Source of the DNA: Piscicola geometra
Taxonomy: Eukaryota; Annelida; Clitellata; Hirudinida; Piscicolidae
Assembly: GCA_943735955.1 (NCBI GenBank)
Contig: OX030956.1
Location: 14,160,600-14,224,599, forward strand
Reading direction: 5' to 3'
Length of the DNA: 64,000 nucleotides
Of this stretch, positions 38,096 to 50,651 are shown one piece after another. How positions within the stretch are numbered: position 1 is the stretch's first letter; each line of letters begins with the position of its first letter. The notes below the pieces were generated by a model. It was given only the letters and a program-made list of their open reading frames with translations. It was not told the origin of the DNA and ran no database searches. The position numbers and the translations under genes were made by a program.

Positions 38096-40104
38096 CTTAA
38101 TTCTCTATGTTTTTCTCGAAATCATTAACTTTTCACAAAATCTTTCTACGATTTTCTCCTAATTTTAAAAAGTTAAGCTGAAAGTATTCTAATCAACTCA
38201 CGATCAGACATGGAGTATTCTGAGTGCTTTGAGAAGTGTGTCGACTGCGCTTAACATGCAGGATTGCGCTGGAAAAACAAAGAATCATGTAAGACAGACT
38301 CGTAATGAATTTAACAATTGAAACACTATCGGTATGATAGAAACTTTGCAACCGTTTCATGGGTCGTATTCTCGTATTAAAATCGAGGCAAATGGTTTTT
38401 CATTTATTTTTAAGATTGCAGTAAAAATTTTATTATTCCACAGCCATGCACCTTTGCTATGCATCCTTGCTAATATTTTTCTAGAACAGTTTTCAAACTT
38501 ATGATAGGACGAAGGCTTATAGAGTTATGAATTGTAGACAGAAAATTGTTTTTAAATACTTTTTTTCATTAAATTGAAACGAGTTTCAAAATAAAATTTT
38601 AATTTTAAGGCTTTCTAACGCATAATATTTGTAAACTTTTAACTAAGAATGAAAAAGTTTTAATAAGTTTTTTGGCAATTTGAATAATAGTATTTCAATT
38701 TCGTGATAATTGATTTGGTGGTGGTCAAAGAAATGTTTTGATAAAAAGAAACATGGAAATGGTAGTGCCATTTTTATGCTATTGAGTGTTAATTTTATAA
38801 CATACTAAAAATGTAAAAAATAAATTATATTTTTTTATACTTAATTCAAATTTGGAGAAAAAAAGTTATAGACTGAAAGTTTAGACTTTAAGAATAAGTG
38901 ACATAGACAAGATATTTTCACAAACTTCTTTAAAAGCCAACTTGTGAAATAGATTCTTTTAAAAATCCGCTGAACTATTAACTCTTTGACGCAAGACTAC
39001 TTCATCTCATCGGTAGAGTTATTTCACAACAGATTCTTTAGAACTGAGATTTCTAAAAGACTCAGCGTGAATCATTCTCCTTCAAAGACTGTCATCGTAT
39101 GTTATTGAAACCAGGAATCTTTTCAATTGCTTTCTTTTGCATTTGATATTGTGGCAATATGAAATTTTTTATACTATTGCGTTTTGTGATTTTACATCAA
39201 CAAGAATCTTTTCGAGTGTCGTTACGTCAGCTTTTCTTCCTAAGCAGCGACGTTGCACTAATCAGCTCCATTAAACGACATTACTTCAAATAACACCACC
39301 AAAAGCTTGTCTCAAACACCACCACCAAGATTAAAAATTAGTAAGAACCGTCATCTGAATCTCATTGTTCAATCATGAGATAGTTGCTTTCAGTCATGCA
39401 ATATTTAAGTTTTCAATTAGCTTTTATGAACTTTCATGAGCAAATTATTTTAAAAGTATTATTCTAATTTTGTTAAGTTTTTAAACTATTTTTAAAGACT
39501 TTTATCAAAAGTTGTAACATTTTAACTAAGCTTTCTAAACACCTTCTTAAATTGTTTTAAATAATATTTTTTCAATATTTTCACTTCATATTTACAAAAG
39601 ATTATACAACTTTAAATAACTGTTAAAAATCGTATTCTTGTAGCTGATAAACTTCATTAAAACAATAATCCAGTCTATTGGATACATGAGAAAAATAATT
39701 TTCTGGTCTAGCATCCTTCCACGCCATAGAGAATTTCCTGTTACTTATATTTATGTAGGCATCTTGTAATTTTTTGTTTTCATTCATATTTTTTAAAATA
39801 AATTATTGCATGTTTTTAATATTTAAAAAAATTGTGGTTTCACAATGTATTTTATTCTCTCTTGCTTCCTGAAAGTGTATTCGAAGGAAGTTTCGGGTCT
39901 AAGAACTCACCATAAACTCATCAACTCATGAGAAACACAAGCGTGTCCTTATTTAAAAACAAAAAACTCGTTTGAATTCTACCTTTCACCAATTTTAGGA
40001 TCTCCAGGTGTTTCCTTTCCTTCGAGAAAAACTCTAAAACTGCAGTGTGGCGTTGTGATTAAATGATTAACCGGCGTAACTCAACAGCAGGGGAAATTGG
40101 AATG

Positions 40105-40192
40105 AAGTTAAACAAAATTTCAATCTCGAAGAGAATGCTTTATGTTTGAAATATTCAGCGCTCAAATTGTCTTTATGTCTCCTGCAAGATAC
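40105..40192 (-). repeat. Dispersed repeat, inverted partner of 4986-5070
   Basis: Bases 40,171-40,192 are the exact reverse complement of 4986-5007; weaker similarity continues to the left. Confidence 0.7.
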
Positions 40193-42424
40193 GCCGTCGT
40201 AGTGGCTGCATCGCGTAATGGCGTTCGGTCATTAAGGTTTAAAATTATTTTAAACTTATTTTCACTTTGGGGCTGTTTTATTGAATTTCTTGATTGTTTT
40301 ATGAAAGTAGTTAAAGAATTCTTGAGAATGCATCTTAAACCAGTCTCCATACCTACCCAGAAAACAAAATATTATTTATAATTTTCAATTTTATTGAAAT
40401 TCATGTGCTCAATTGTAGAATTTTGAATTTACAAGGAGCAAATTACCACAGCGACATCAATTATCTAAACGATTAAAATGATAAAAACGGAAAAAATTAT
40501 CTTTAGCGTTTTATTTTGAAATTATTGCTTGGAACCAAATGAAGGGAACAAATAGTTTTCAAATATAAATGAATTTATAAATTGTGGGAAACGTGCTCAG
40601 CCCTATTGAATTCGACTTGCATGCGATGTTCAACCGTTATCTCAGTGTCTTTCTAAATTTTGGTTCAATTATAAGTCATCAATTTAAACACAGCGAAGTA
40701 AAAAGTGCTCTGGCACTGAATTCATGTATTAGATGCTTGAAAAAAACTGTTTTAAATTTATAAGAAAATGAAATTTAGTGAAATATATGAGAATCTGTAT
40801 TAAGCTTTGGAAAAACATTGCAAGAGCTCGTCCAGGAACGACATGTGTGGTGGAAGCGGGTTAGTGGTCTGTATTCAGACGGGACAGTAGACAAAGAGCA
40901 AGGGTTTGCAACAGCGACGATTTAATATATAAAAATAATCTGTATTTGAAATTCAATTAAAACGAAAATAAGTGGACTCAAATGAATAACAACTTAATTT
41001 TAATGTGATGGATTCGAATAAATAAAATAACTTAGAAATAAAATCATCATTTAGTAGAAGATTTAAAAACCTTTCGTTGAGTTATAAAGATCGGCATCGG
41101 AGGTTTTACCTAGCTTGTGGGAATACATTGAAGTTATTATTGAAGTATTCTCAACGTGAGGGTTTTTAAAAAAGCATTTTGCAAACAAAGCTTTGGATGT
41201 GAACGTGCTTTGAATGTTTTGGTGCTCTGGCTTTCTATTTGTGTTAAATTGGACAAAGCTTCAGAAGCCTTTAGGTCTCTGTATTCTTTTTTGGAATTTT
41301 CAGCCTTTTATCCCTTTGTTTATGGTGAATATTTTTAAGGGTTTGGTAAAAATTGCATTCATGCAAATAAGATGCATCTGAATGTGGTTGTTCTTCAGAT
41401 ACATGATCACGACTAATATTAAATTTGACCAACTATTTTTTACTTTAATCTGACATGAATTTTGGTTGTGGTGTCTAATGTGTCTCTAAGGTGACTAGAA
41501 AAATGTATTGTTGACATAAATTTATCCAAAGGAAGATTAAAATCTTCTTTTTAAATGATGAATGCACTTTTAATTTTTAAATAATAAAAAAAAACTGAAA
41601 TGCAAATCCAAATTTGTTTTAAAATAATATTTTTACAAAAATCGACGAAAAATGGTTTTAGTTGAATTAAAAAAAATAAAAAGCTGCTATGAATAAATAA
41701 AAATGAATTTATCTTTTTACATTGAAAGTTCAAGACACGTGAAAAGGTTTTTTTCTTTTTTATTGCTTGCGTGCCTCATTCGCTGTCGACATGAGATCTG
41801 AAGTTTCTGAAAAAATAAAAAATATGAATGTTACACAATCTAAACAACTCACACCAATTACTATTTTGATAAAAAACTATAAAAACCTATGACAGTAACA
41901 ACTATAACGTTTAACAATGAAAATATAAAAAACGTGACTTTCCCGTTCATTAAGAGTAAAAACAATAACCATAAACATAATGTCGGCATCGTGGATATCG
42001 CTGTGGATACTAACAGGTTTCGACCGCTTTCATCTATTGCGTTTTTAAAAAAGATCTGAGAACAAAAAAATGCATTTAATTCTAAAAAAACAAAAATGCT
42101 ACATGGTGAGTAAGGGAGAAAAAGCAACTACCACTTCCACAAACATGAAATAGACGGCAAATGGTTGTTTAAATAACTAAGAGCCTTGTACTTTATAGAA
42201 AGAAAAAGAGAATGATGGATTCTAAAAAATCATCCATTTCAGTTCTTTTTTTTTCTTTTTTTTATTACAGAGTCTGACGAGTGATTTATAATTGGACTTT
42301 AAATTTGTGCTTAATCAAATTTTCTACGTTTTTTTGGTTGAGCTCTAACATTTAAAAAAATTGACTTATTATAACAAAAAAGTCCTATTATAATTTTAAT
42401 TCGATGTTTATCCTCTCTAAAACA

Positions 42425-42690
42425 ATTTAGAAGCGTGCCAACGTTTCCTAAGCTTGCATCTGGGTAAACCAATTCAATAAAAAATGTATGAAAAGGCAAA
42501 TACAGAGATAGTTTATGTGTAGTTGAGTGGGTCATGTAAAGCAACATACATGAAAAATTAACGAGCCAGGCGTAACTCTTGCGCGAACTTTGACTCAGTC
42601 TGCTTTCTAATGGCTCTCACGTATGCAGCTTTATAGGGATGCTTCTGTGAACGTCCTAAAGAATATTTTTCCACAGTGTCTTTTATATTC
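42425..42690 (+). repeat. Dispersed repeat, partner of 23640-23905
   Basis: 25 identical bases at 42,522-42,546, with flanking diverged similarity over about 260 bases. Confidence 0.75.
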
Positions 42691-42864
42691 AAAATAGCTC
42701 TAAATTTTTCTTTGGAAAAAATGAACTTATCATAGCTTTTTTGTTCATAACTAAGCAGAGCCTGTTCTGTTGTGATACCTCCGCATCAAACTTCACTGAG
42801 AATCTGCAGGAACAACATATTACGAGCTTACCAATACAAAGAATCTTATGTAACAATTATTTAC

Positions 42865-42866
<2 letters not shown>

Positions 42867-42895
<29 letters not shown>

Positions 42896-42936
42896 AATAA
42901 TCATCATCATCATCATTATCATCAACATCATCATCC

Positions 42937-43012
<76 letters not shown>

Positions 43013-43043
43013 TATCATCATTATCATCATCATCATTATCATC
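42867..43043. repeat. (ATC)n microsatellite
   Basis: About 175 bases of ATC trinucleotide with a few interruptions (AATA, ATTATC, ATCCTC). All frames through it read as poly-Ile, poly-Met or poly-Asp and are not genes. Confidence 0.97.
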
Positions 43044-43129
43044 GTGGCACTTAGAGAAATACCGCAGTTCCGAGACACGCTTCAAGGGAATCTGAATGAC
43101 TTTTTATAATCAGCTGGTGACAAGCCTTG

Positions 43130-45290
43130 TCGAATGCAGCATCGAAAACCTTGTTTCGTTCTTCTTGCCCGCTTCCTTTTACTTTGTCATAAATTAGATT
43201 TTAATTCAATTTTTTTATTATTCAACAAAACTATGAAACGAAAGTGTTCAAACATAAGGTTTTTATCATCCGCTACGTTTTTATTAACTGCGTCGTAATA
43301 AAAAGTAAGTTTATTTCTAGCATCTGTGTCACTGAACATAAAAAAGTATTTAATAGATTTTTAAGTTTTAGAAACGGCCGAGACGTTTCTCCTCTAGACA
43401 GCAACCTGTCACCGCAGTAGTTCAATGGCCCATTCTGTGCCTAATTAAGTGGGAGAATATTTGTTACCGCCACATCGCCCATCAATTACATAGCAAAGTA
43501 ATTTTGAAAATAATGTTAAACTCATTTTAGATCTTTTATTTTAAAGACAGATTAAAAATTGAAAAAGTTTAAACTGTTAATTTAGTTTTATGATTGTTGA
43601 AGTTTTTTTCTCATTTTTTCAAGTTTTATTGGTATTTTCATCTGAAATAATCAGAAATGTCTTAGTATTAAAAATATATAAATCCTGTCATTTCCAAGAT
43701 TATTATTCACAAATGATTGATTCACGATAACACACATATACTAACTTACTGGCTCATTCATTTTAGTTTAACTTTCAATCATGAACAAACAGAATATTTT
43801 TTCACTCTTGCTTTTTCATCTAGCCCAGTGCTAATCCGCCTCTACTAATAGCAACGGCGGCGATCGGCTGCAAATCTTGGGGGGTTCTACCCAGAATGGG
43901 CGGTGATCCTGGGGGCACTGGAGTCACTACCAATAAAGTGGACCCCTAACTACCAAAAGGGGGGAGGTCTGAACCCTAGGACCCCCCCCAGGATCGCCAT
44001 CCATGACCAATAGAAACATCCCATTTATCCTTTTATTGAGTGACGAGTTGACTGTGATTTGATTTTCTGTGGCATTCACTTTTAACAACTTTCGAATAAC
44101 TGCTTGTCTCTATCTTCAAGACTTTGTAAAAATTATGTTTAAAACAATTTTAACTTGTTTTTTGAACATTAAACCATTTTTTCCAAAGAAGAGACATACA
44201 GACACGTAGAATTTCATAAGAAACACAACATAAAACCATTAATTACCAGATCTTAATTCCATAAATAAATCGCAACCACAATGAAAGGCTTCGAATTTTT
44301 TATTCTTTCTACACTATTTCAAACCATTTACTGAAATACTTATTGATACAACCTCAAGGCTTTTCTAATGCAAAGACGTGTAGGAAAAAAGTTAAGAAGC
44401 TATTACTTTATAAATATTACTTTAGTTCCCGAAAGGTTCTTTTTCTGGAAAGATTTTATAGGTGAAAAAAAGCATAAAAATTTAATGAATAGAATACATT
44501 TAGGTGCATCCGTATTAAAGGATTTAAATTACGACTTGAGGGTTTAATATTTGTAAACGGGATTTAATAACTTTGATTTTGGTCCTTGAGGTGTTCAAAG
44601 TTTATGAAAAATCTGAATTGTTTTAAGGAAAAGTAGAAACGATTTTGCAAAAAACTTCTTTTAATTCGAAATGAATAGAAATGATTTCCTGGTGATTGTA
44701 AATGGATTTTAAAATTCTAAAATGTGGAATACGACATTCGTGCTCAAACATGAACCATCTTTCATGGTGTTCGCTGTGCCCTGCTGACTCAACTTCATCG
44801 AATGATGCTTTGGGAAGAAGTCATTAAAATCAAATAAGATTTAAACACATCTGCAATTACCCCAGTTTTAAAAAAATTGGAAAAAATTATCTTTAAAGTT
44901 TTTTTAGCCTTCAATAAAGCCACTTCAGTGCAACTACTTGAGTTTTTTCCAAGAGGCCAGAACAGCTCAGCCATAAACTAGCTTTCTATAATTTTATCGT
45001 CTTTATTTTTGCTTTTCTTTTTTTATTTATTGCTATCTTTCAAATAAGCCACAACGTAAACTATATTATATTCGAATAAATTCCCAATTGCCATGAAACG
45101 AAAGTAACTCGATCGAATAACTCACTTTTGTTTGTTTTGAGCGTTTGATTAGGAAATATAAATTAAATTTATTCATGAAATTACACTTACATCATCTAAA
45201 TCGGTATTATTTAAGTTAACAATGTCATCTACACAGTGTTGTAGGTTGAGGCTAGCACCCCAGTGCTTGAACCATTTGGCATGGAACATT
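43130..45290. other. Intergenic with a GC-rich patch
   Basis: Mostly AT-rich with nothing recognised, apart from 43,845-44,005, which is strikingly GC-rich and contains inverted arms (43,905-43,915 and 43,985-43,995). Confidence 0.6.
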
Positions 45291-45300
45291 TGGTTGTAAT

Positions 45301-46408
45301 TAGAGCTGTGCTTTAATCTACGTTAACTTTCGATTAACGCGTTAATCAATTGAAAATATAAACACATTAAAAAAAGGAACACATTAAAAAAAGGAACACA
45401 TTAAAAAAAGGAACACATTAAAAAAAGGAACACATTGAAAAAAGGAACACATTAAAAAAAGGAACACATTAAAAAATAAACACAATAAAAAAATAAACAA
45501 ATAAAAAAAATTAACACATTAAAAAATTTTAATGCATTTAAACTTATCCAAATTGAACTGTTTTTTGCTGTTTTGGTTACATTGTCAGCAAGGGAACATA
45601 AACACTACTAATCTACTGTCAACAAACGAATGGGAAAAATTGCATTTCATCAAAAAACTTATCATTTCTTGAAGATTTGCAAAAGAGCTTGTTGGGGGTG
45701 AAAATTACTTGAAATTTTAAATAGTGCTACTTGCAATTTGTCACTTTACACAATAAATATGCACTTCAGAAAATGATCCAGCTTATGTCATTCGTTTCAC
45801 AGACAAAATGTTTTCCCAAATTGGAGCAGAGAATGAATAATCAGAATATCAAGGTTTGCCACATCATTAAAAAAATTTAATGTTTTCAAAAAATAAAAGA
45901 GTTAAAAAAACTATAAGAAGAAAAAAACTTCAAAAACTATACAGCCTTCACCAAACAAAAGACTAAAAACATATGTAACTTCAGATTCTGTGGATGAATA
46001 TACCTCAAAGTCAATCATTAAACGTTATAGAACAGAATCAGAGGTAGGCTTGGAGAGTTTTCCTCTTGTTTGGTGGCAACAACACGAAGGGGCATATCCG
46101 GCTCTTGCGAAACTGGCAAGAAAGTACTAGTCATCTCTTGCAAATACAGTTCCATGTGAACGTCTATTCAGCTTGTCAAGACACATAGTTAGCAAGAAAA
46201 GAGTCTCTTTAGATCCAACTTATAATGAAAAACTTTTTTGCTCAAGTAACTGGCTCAAAAAGGATGTGTGACAATTGCATTTTTTATCATTTATGAATTC
46301 TTTTTCTTCTTCTGTCAAACATGCTAAAAACATTGCGTTAACGCACGATTAAAATTTTTAATCGAACGATTAACGGTGATTAAAATTTATAATCGTGGAA
46401 CAGCTCTA
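45301..46408 (+). mobile_element. Decayed hAT transposon
   Basis: Inverted ends start TAGAGCTGTGC on the left and, reversed, TAGAGCTGTTCC on the right. The flanks GTTGTAAT and GTTGTTTA look like an eroded 8-bp target duplication. Inside, on the plus strand (about 46,045-46,272), lies the C-terminal hAT dimerisation region: YPALAKLARKY, a stop, SSLANTVPCERLFSLSRH, then KKRVSLDPTYNEKLF and a stop. The NTVPCERLFS motif matches the family's ATSxPSERxFS signature. The rest of the transposase is missing, so the element cannot move by itself. Confidence 0.85.
45361..45536. repeat. 17-bp minisatellite inside the hAT element
   Basis: About seven head-to-tail copies of AACACATTAAAAAAAGG, exact in the first four, then decaying into shorter AT-rich units. 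It lies just inside the left end of the hAT element. Confidence 0.9.
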
Positions 46409-46409
46409 G

Positions 46410-47870
46410 TTGTTTATTATTCTGTATGAAAGTGTGAAAGAAATAGTTAAAAAGTAAATAAATTTTTACTGATAGTTTATTTATAGCCTATAAATAAACT
46501 TATCGATTATTGGCAGAGTTAAGAATTAAACGTTTTATGTGATGAATTGGAAAATGCTTTTCGTTTTGGAATGACTTTGACGAATGGGAGGTGATATTTG
46601 TCTTACGAAAAATCGTTAGTTTTTTTTCATTAGCAACACTCTTCTTTGTAATCTATCGACCGATAAATCATTGTTTCTTGCCGTTTGTTGTACCCGTTAA
46701 GGGTCGGGATTCATGATTTGCGTTCATGTAGCATGATTAAAGACAACTTGACTTGATTGATAAGGCCAGCTATCATTTTCTTATTAATTGGGGCAATACA
46801 ATGCCCCTGCTAATGATCCGCTTCTGATCCTTGCTTGCGCATTAGAAAAAAAACTATTTTTTAGAAAACTTGTCATTCAGCCCAATAACATGGCTTCGAT
46901 TCCTACAGTTGCTCTTGAGCTTGCAAAGTACGATGTTGCTGAGCACCCAAACAGTTGACTGAATCGGAATTCAACATTTCTGTTACATGCTTTCCCCAAG
47001 CACGAAAAAAACATATGCTAAAAAATTGCAAGAAACAAACTCGATATTTCAGGTTTAGGCGAGATATTTTCTCCCAGTTCTCTTATTTCTTTTATTTTCT
47101 AGTAAGTTCGATATTTTGCAGTGATACAAAATGGTAGCATTATTTATTTCAAATATATTTATGAGACATTAATTTTGAATTAACTTGACATATGGGAAAA
47201 TGTTAAAATACATTCATTGCATGTTTTTTATCATTATTTTTTACTCAGCTAATGTCATTAAAATAGATGTTGAAACATTTTGAATTTTCAAAAAAATTAG
47301 TGAATGTCACAGCTTCAAATCCCATGGCCGTCACAGCCACAATAATTTTTAATCTCAAAACGATGAAGCCACAAGTTTTGCAGCAAGCAGAACTGAACAG
47401 TTTCAGACTATCGAACAGGTTTTGTTAAACTATCATTTTGATGAAAATTAAATACAAATCATTCTGGCTTTTACGATCCAACCTTTTTCAATTAATTGCT
47501 TTTTTATCTCGATTTAACGTTGCAATTAAATGGTTAAAGAAGTTAAATCTTTCCAATAAAATACATACTTTGCTTCAAAGGTTTTAAGAATAGCTTAATT
47601 ATTTCTATAAATAGTTATACAAAAAAACTCACAACCATCTATGATTCGCCAGGAAATCAACCCATTTTAGTTAGAGCAGTGACTCTGTCAATAGAGAAGA
47701 GATAACCAGCTTGACAGGGACTTTAACGATTTATTTAATGAACCAATGATTTTTTGAGACTCGTCCAAAAGCAAATATTTCGAGTAAGTAATTCACTAAT
47801 TAAAAAACTCCTCCACACACAATCAACTTGAAAAAAAAGACCAAAGTACACAAGCCACTACCACCAGTTA
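46410..47870. other. Intergenic, nothing recognised
   Basis: AT-rich DNA between the hAT element and the 3' end of the NIF3L1 gene. It presumably includes the NIF3L1 3' UTR, but I see no unambiguous polyadenylation site to place. Confidence 0.5.
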
Positions 47871-47871
47871 G

Positions 47872-49906
47872 TTACACAGTCTGCAAGGGGTCTCGGTCTG
47901 CCTTAGAAACAAGCACCTCCACCCTTCCACTCAACTTCTCTTCCAAATAACCCTTCATCACAGCTCCCAAAAAACCTCTCTCACTATTCGAGTGGTTGCA
48001 CAACAGCACAGAGGCTGGACACCCCTTGGAATTATTGGTACAGTCCAGTACTTCATGGTGACCCATTTCTCCAGTGATGTACACTTCTGCGTGCACGTCT
48101 CGTAACAAACTCGTGCCTGAACCCGCGCATACGGCTATCCGAGTCACTTGAGTGTCTTTGGGGGGAGGGGGGTTTGTTGGTGGTTTGTTGGTGGTGATGA
48201 TGGTGTTTTGTTGGTGGTTTTTATAGTAGTGATGGTGGTTTGTTAGTAGTGATAGTGCTTTGTTGGTAGCGTTGATGGCCTGTGTGGTGGTTTGTTGGTG
48301 TTATCACGCTATGTGTGATCATTACCAAAAAACAACGGAGCCAAATTTCAAATTGATGGACCACACATCCCTATTCATGACGTCACAAAGTAGGTCAAAC
48401 CTTCAGTGGCGTTGTGGCCGAGGGCGAGTTGGAGGTGCTTGAGCGCCAAGTGGCTTTTCAACTGCGCGAGTGGTGGTCAAGGCACGTATATATTTAAAAG
48501 ATTAATTTTAAATATTTAAAGTAGTGGAATCGTCGCTTATATATTTACCCGTTTTAGAGATTAAGTTTAATAATTGAATTATCAGTAAAACCATCATAAT
48601 CATCATCATCTTCATCATCATCATCATCATCAGCACCTTGTTGACGATTTCCTTGATACTCAGTGCCTCTCTCAACACCACCAACCGACCATAGCCAACA
48701 GACTTGTCTGGAAACTTGTGCAATCGATTTGAATGATTTTTTTAAAAAATATTATTATAACTATTAATTAATCATTTTCGAATAAAAAATTTAAATTCGT
48801 GATTATCAAGTATTAACAACAGCCACTCACAGAGACTAGTTGTTGGCAGATTATGGCAGAATCAATATCATAACTTCTGATTACGTCAGAGATCTTTTTC
48901 GCCTCTGATGTAGTGCATAGGGTTGTAAGCATTCCTTCCTGACTGAGGTGATCAGACAGATGTGAAGTTAGTAATGAATTGTGATAATTTTTTTCCAAAA
49001 AGAATAATATTTTTTATTTCAAGAAATATAATTTTATTCATGTAGTTGAATACAGACCCTGGGAGCCAGTTGATCTTCGATGAGTTTGTGTCATTGTAAT
49101 CATTCTGAAGTTCTTTACAAAAATTAACTTTTTCAGCTTTCACTTCTAACCTGCACGTTTGGCTGTTTGGCAATTTCTGTATCACTTCCACTTTCCCTTC
49201 TTTAAAAGATTTTGAAAATTTGATGTAGTTTAAAAGTTGACTGAGAATATTTTAATGAATCAAGTTTCAAAAAAAGCTATTTATGAAACATTGGTGCTAG
49301 AAAATGATTAACATACAAAATTGAATAAAAATAGATCACATATGACTTATGTCTTAAGTAAAGAAATTACCAAATGGTTGTATGAGCCAGTCATTGACCC
49401 CTCCTTTAATGCAGTCCCATGCAGTGTGTGGCGAGTACAAAGCGATTTTGTTTTCCATTAATCCCACCACAACTTTTTCTTTCCATTCTCCTTGCCCTAG
49501 CCTTTTGAGTGCTTTGAAAATGGGAGGATGGTATGAAACCATCATGTCAACCTTGCTTTGTATTGCTTCTTCAAAAACCTGCCATTAATTAATTAAGTCA
49601 ATTTAAATTTTTTTTGCTTATCCGAAATTATTTTTTGTTTAATAAAATTCTTTGGACCTTAAGAGTGAGATCGTTGGTGAGCAAGATTTTGCTGACTACG
49701 TGATTTGTAGGCTCCAGCAGCAATCCCACGTTATCCCAGTCTGCAGCCAGCTTCTGAGGCGCATAACCATCCAGCACCTTCACCACCTCTTTCAATTCCA
49801 TTCCACGGGTACTGAAAGCCATAGAACTGTTGAAAAGATAAGATACACTTTTGAGCTTTTGGATATTAATATTTTTAACAAGAGTATTTTTAATTGCATT
49901 TAGCAT
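47872..49906 (-). CDS. NIF3L1: NIF3-like protein 1, complete, seven exons
   Basis: Homologue of the conserved NIF3/YbgI family of metal-binding proteins. The vertebrate member is cytosolic or mitochondrial and its biochemical role is not settled. Exons on the minus strand: 49,906-49,658; 49,578-49,371; 49,199-49,058; 48,942-48,831; 48,714-48,637; 48,461-48,401; 48,146-47,872. All junctions are GT-AG and phase-consistent, giving 374 residues, close to the family's usual 370-380. Motifs in order: DNVGLLLEP and LLTNDLT (exon 1), SYHPPIFKALKR and YSPHTAWD (exon 2), GRLVVLREALS (exon 5), CAGSGTSLL, ITGEMGHHE and HSNSERGFL (exon 7). The His, Asp and Glu in these motifs are the family's metal ligands. 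Residues 1-28 before MAFSTRGMEL are basic and hydroxylated, like a mitochondrial presequence; Met29 or Met36 are alternative starts. Intron 5 begins beside an ATG repeat and intron 6 is GT-rich. Confidence 0.93.
48164..48302. repeat. GT-rich minisatellite in NIF3L1 intron 6
   Basis: Imperfect repeats of TTTGTTGGTGGT and related words fill most of the 254-base intron between exons 6 and 7. On the transcribed strand it is CA-rich and lies just downstream of the last acceptor's upstream region. Confidence 0.75.
48592..48636. repeat. (ATC)n tract at the NIF3L1 exon 5 donor
   Basis: The minus-strand donor GTGCTG runs directly into (ATG)n, with one AAG interruption. Reading through it would add a Met run, so the donor at 48,636 is needed for the NIF3 protein to continue correctly. 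Confidence 0.8.
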
Positions 49907-50126
49907 AAAATACTCTTATATTGTACGCTTTAAACGTACACAATACCAAAACTTAAATTTACTTTTGTTATGTCTACTTTTAAATTAAACTGAATTTATT
50001 TTTAAATATTATATTAATACATTTTTACTTTTTGAAAAATATATGTTATAATATAATTTTTTCTACAGTAATTATCTAAAATAATGAAAAGAATAAATCT
50101 TGACAGTTTTAATGAACTACTAGGGA

Positions 50127-50651
50127 TTAATAAACTAGTACAAGGTACCTTGGCAGTAGAAATTGTGAGATGTTGTGCTGTTTGAAACTTGGAGAGCTCG
50201 AAGAACTAGCTTCTTCTGCCTTACAAATGGATGAATCCGGATTTCTGCGCATGAATTCTTTATACCAGTCTATTCCTGCTGTTTTTTTTGCATCCCAGGA
50301 TGGTGGATGTTTTAAATTGTTTTGTAGAACAAAGGCGTACGCTAATTTTCTGGCATCTTTACTCGATAATCCATGATTTCCACTAGATTTTAATAGATAA
50401 TTATGTATTAAAGTCTCTTCATCAACAGAGAAAATCTTTCGACAATTGTAGTTGGCTTCAAACTTTATGTTATCAAATCCATCTTCTTTTGCTTTTTTGA
50501 CATATGAATATAATGTACCATAAGGTATTTTATAAAGTTTAGATGCTCCTCTAATCGTGTTTATATTTTTCAGCACAAATGCAACAGCCAGTTTCATAGA
50601 TTCTGAATCCACTGTACCTTTTTTTCTTTCAACAGTTTTTTGTCGACCCAT
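50127..50651 (-). CDS. N-terminal fragment of a pogo/CENPB-type transposase
   Basis: A 174-codon open frame starting MGRQKTVERK. Residues about 17-60 form a Psq-type helix-turn-helix (ASKLYKIPYGTLYSYVKKA). Residues about 70-150 match a CENPB-type domain (FSVDEETLIHNYL, DWYKEFMRRNPD), ending with AEEASSSSSPSFKQHNISQF, which corresponds to the stretch before the DDE domain in pogo/Tigger proteins. No DDE catalytic domain follows. The frame ends after the donor-like CCAAG/GTACCT, so this may be one exon rather than a broken end. It lies 220 bases upstream of the NIF3L1 start on the same strand. It is either a transposon fragment or a host gene of transposon origin. No flanking terminal repeats with a TA duplication were identified. 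Confidence 0.6.
   Translation of the reverse strand: MGRQKTVERKKGTVDSESMKLAVAFVLKNINTIRGASKLYKIPYGTLYSYVKKAKEDGFDNIKFEANYNCRKIFSVDEETLIHNYLLKSSGNHGLSSKDARKLAYAFVLQNNLKHPPSWDAKKTAGIDWYKEFMRRNPDSSICKAEEASSSSSPSFKQHNISQFLLPRYLVLVY

Larger units (their letters stand above)
35610..42400. other. Intergenic, no confident gene
   Basis: AT-rich. It contains the dispersed repeat members at 37,975-38,095 and 40,105-40,192. The GC-richer island at 37,030-37,380 includes a 63-codon open frame with a possible signal peptide, treated as a finding only. Nothing else was recognised. Confidence 0.5.

Noticed and set aside
40142..40381. Overlapping frames on both strands
   Set aside because: They overlap the dispersed repeat at 40,105-40,192 and lack family motifs.
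42741..43109. Poly-Ile, poly-Met and poly-Asp frames
   Set aside because: Direct translation of the ATC repeat; no flanking protein motifs.
45361..45536. CRISPR-like regular repeats
   Set aside because: The 17-base units are head-to-tail without spacers, in an animal genome, inside a hAT element.
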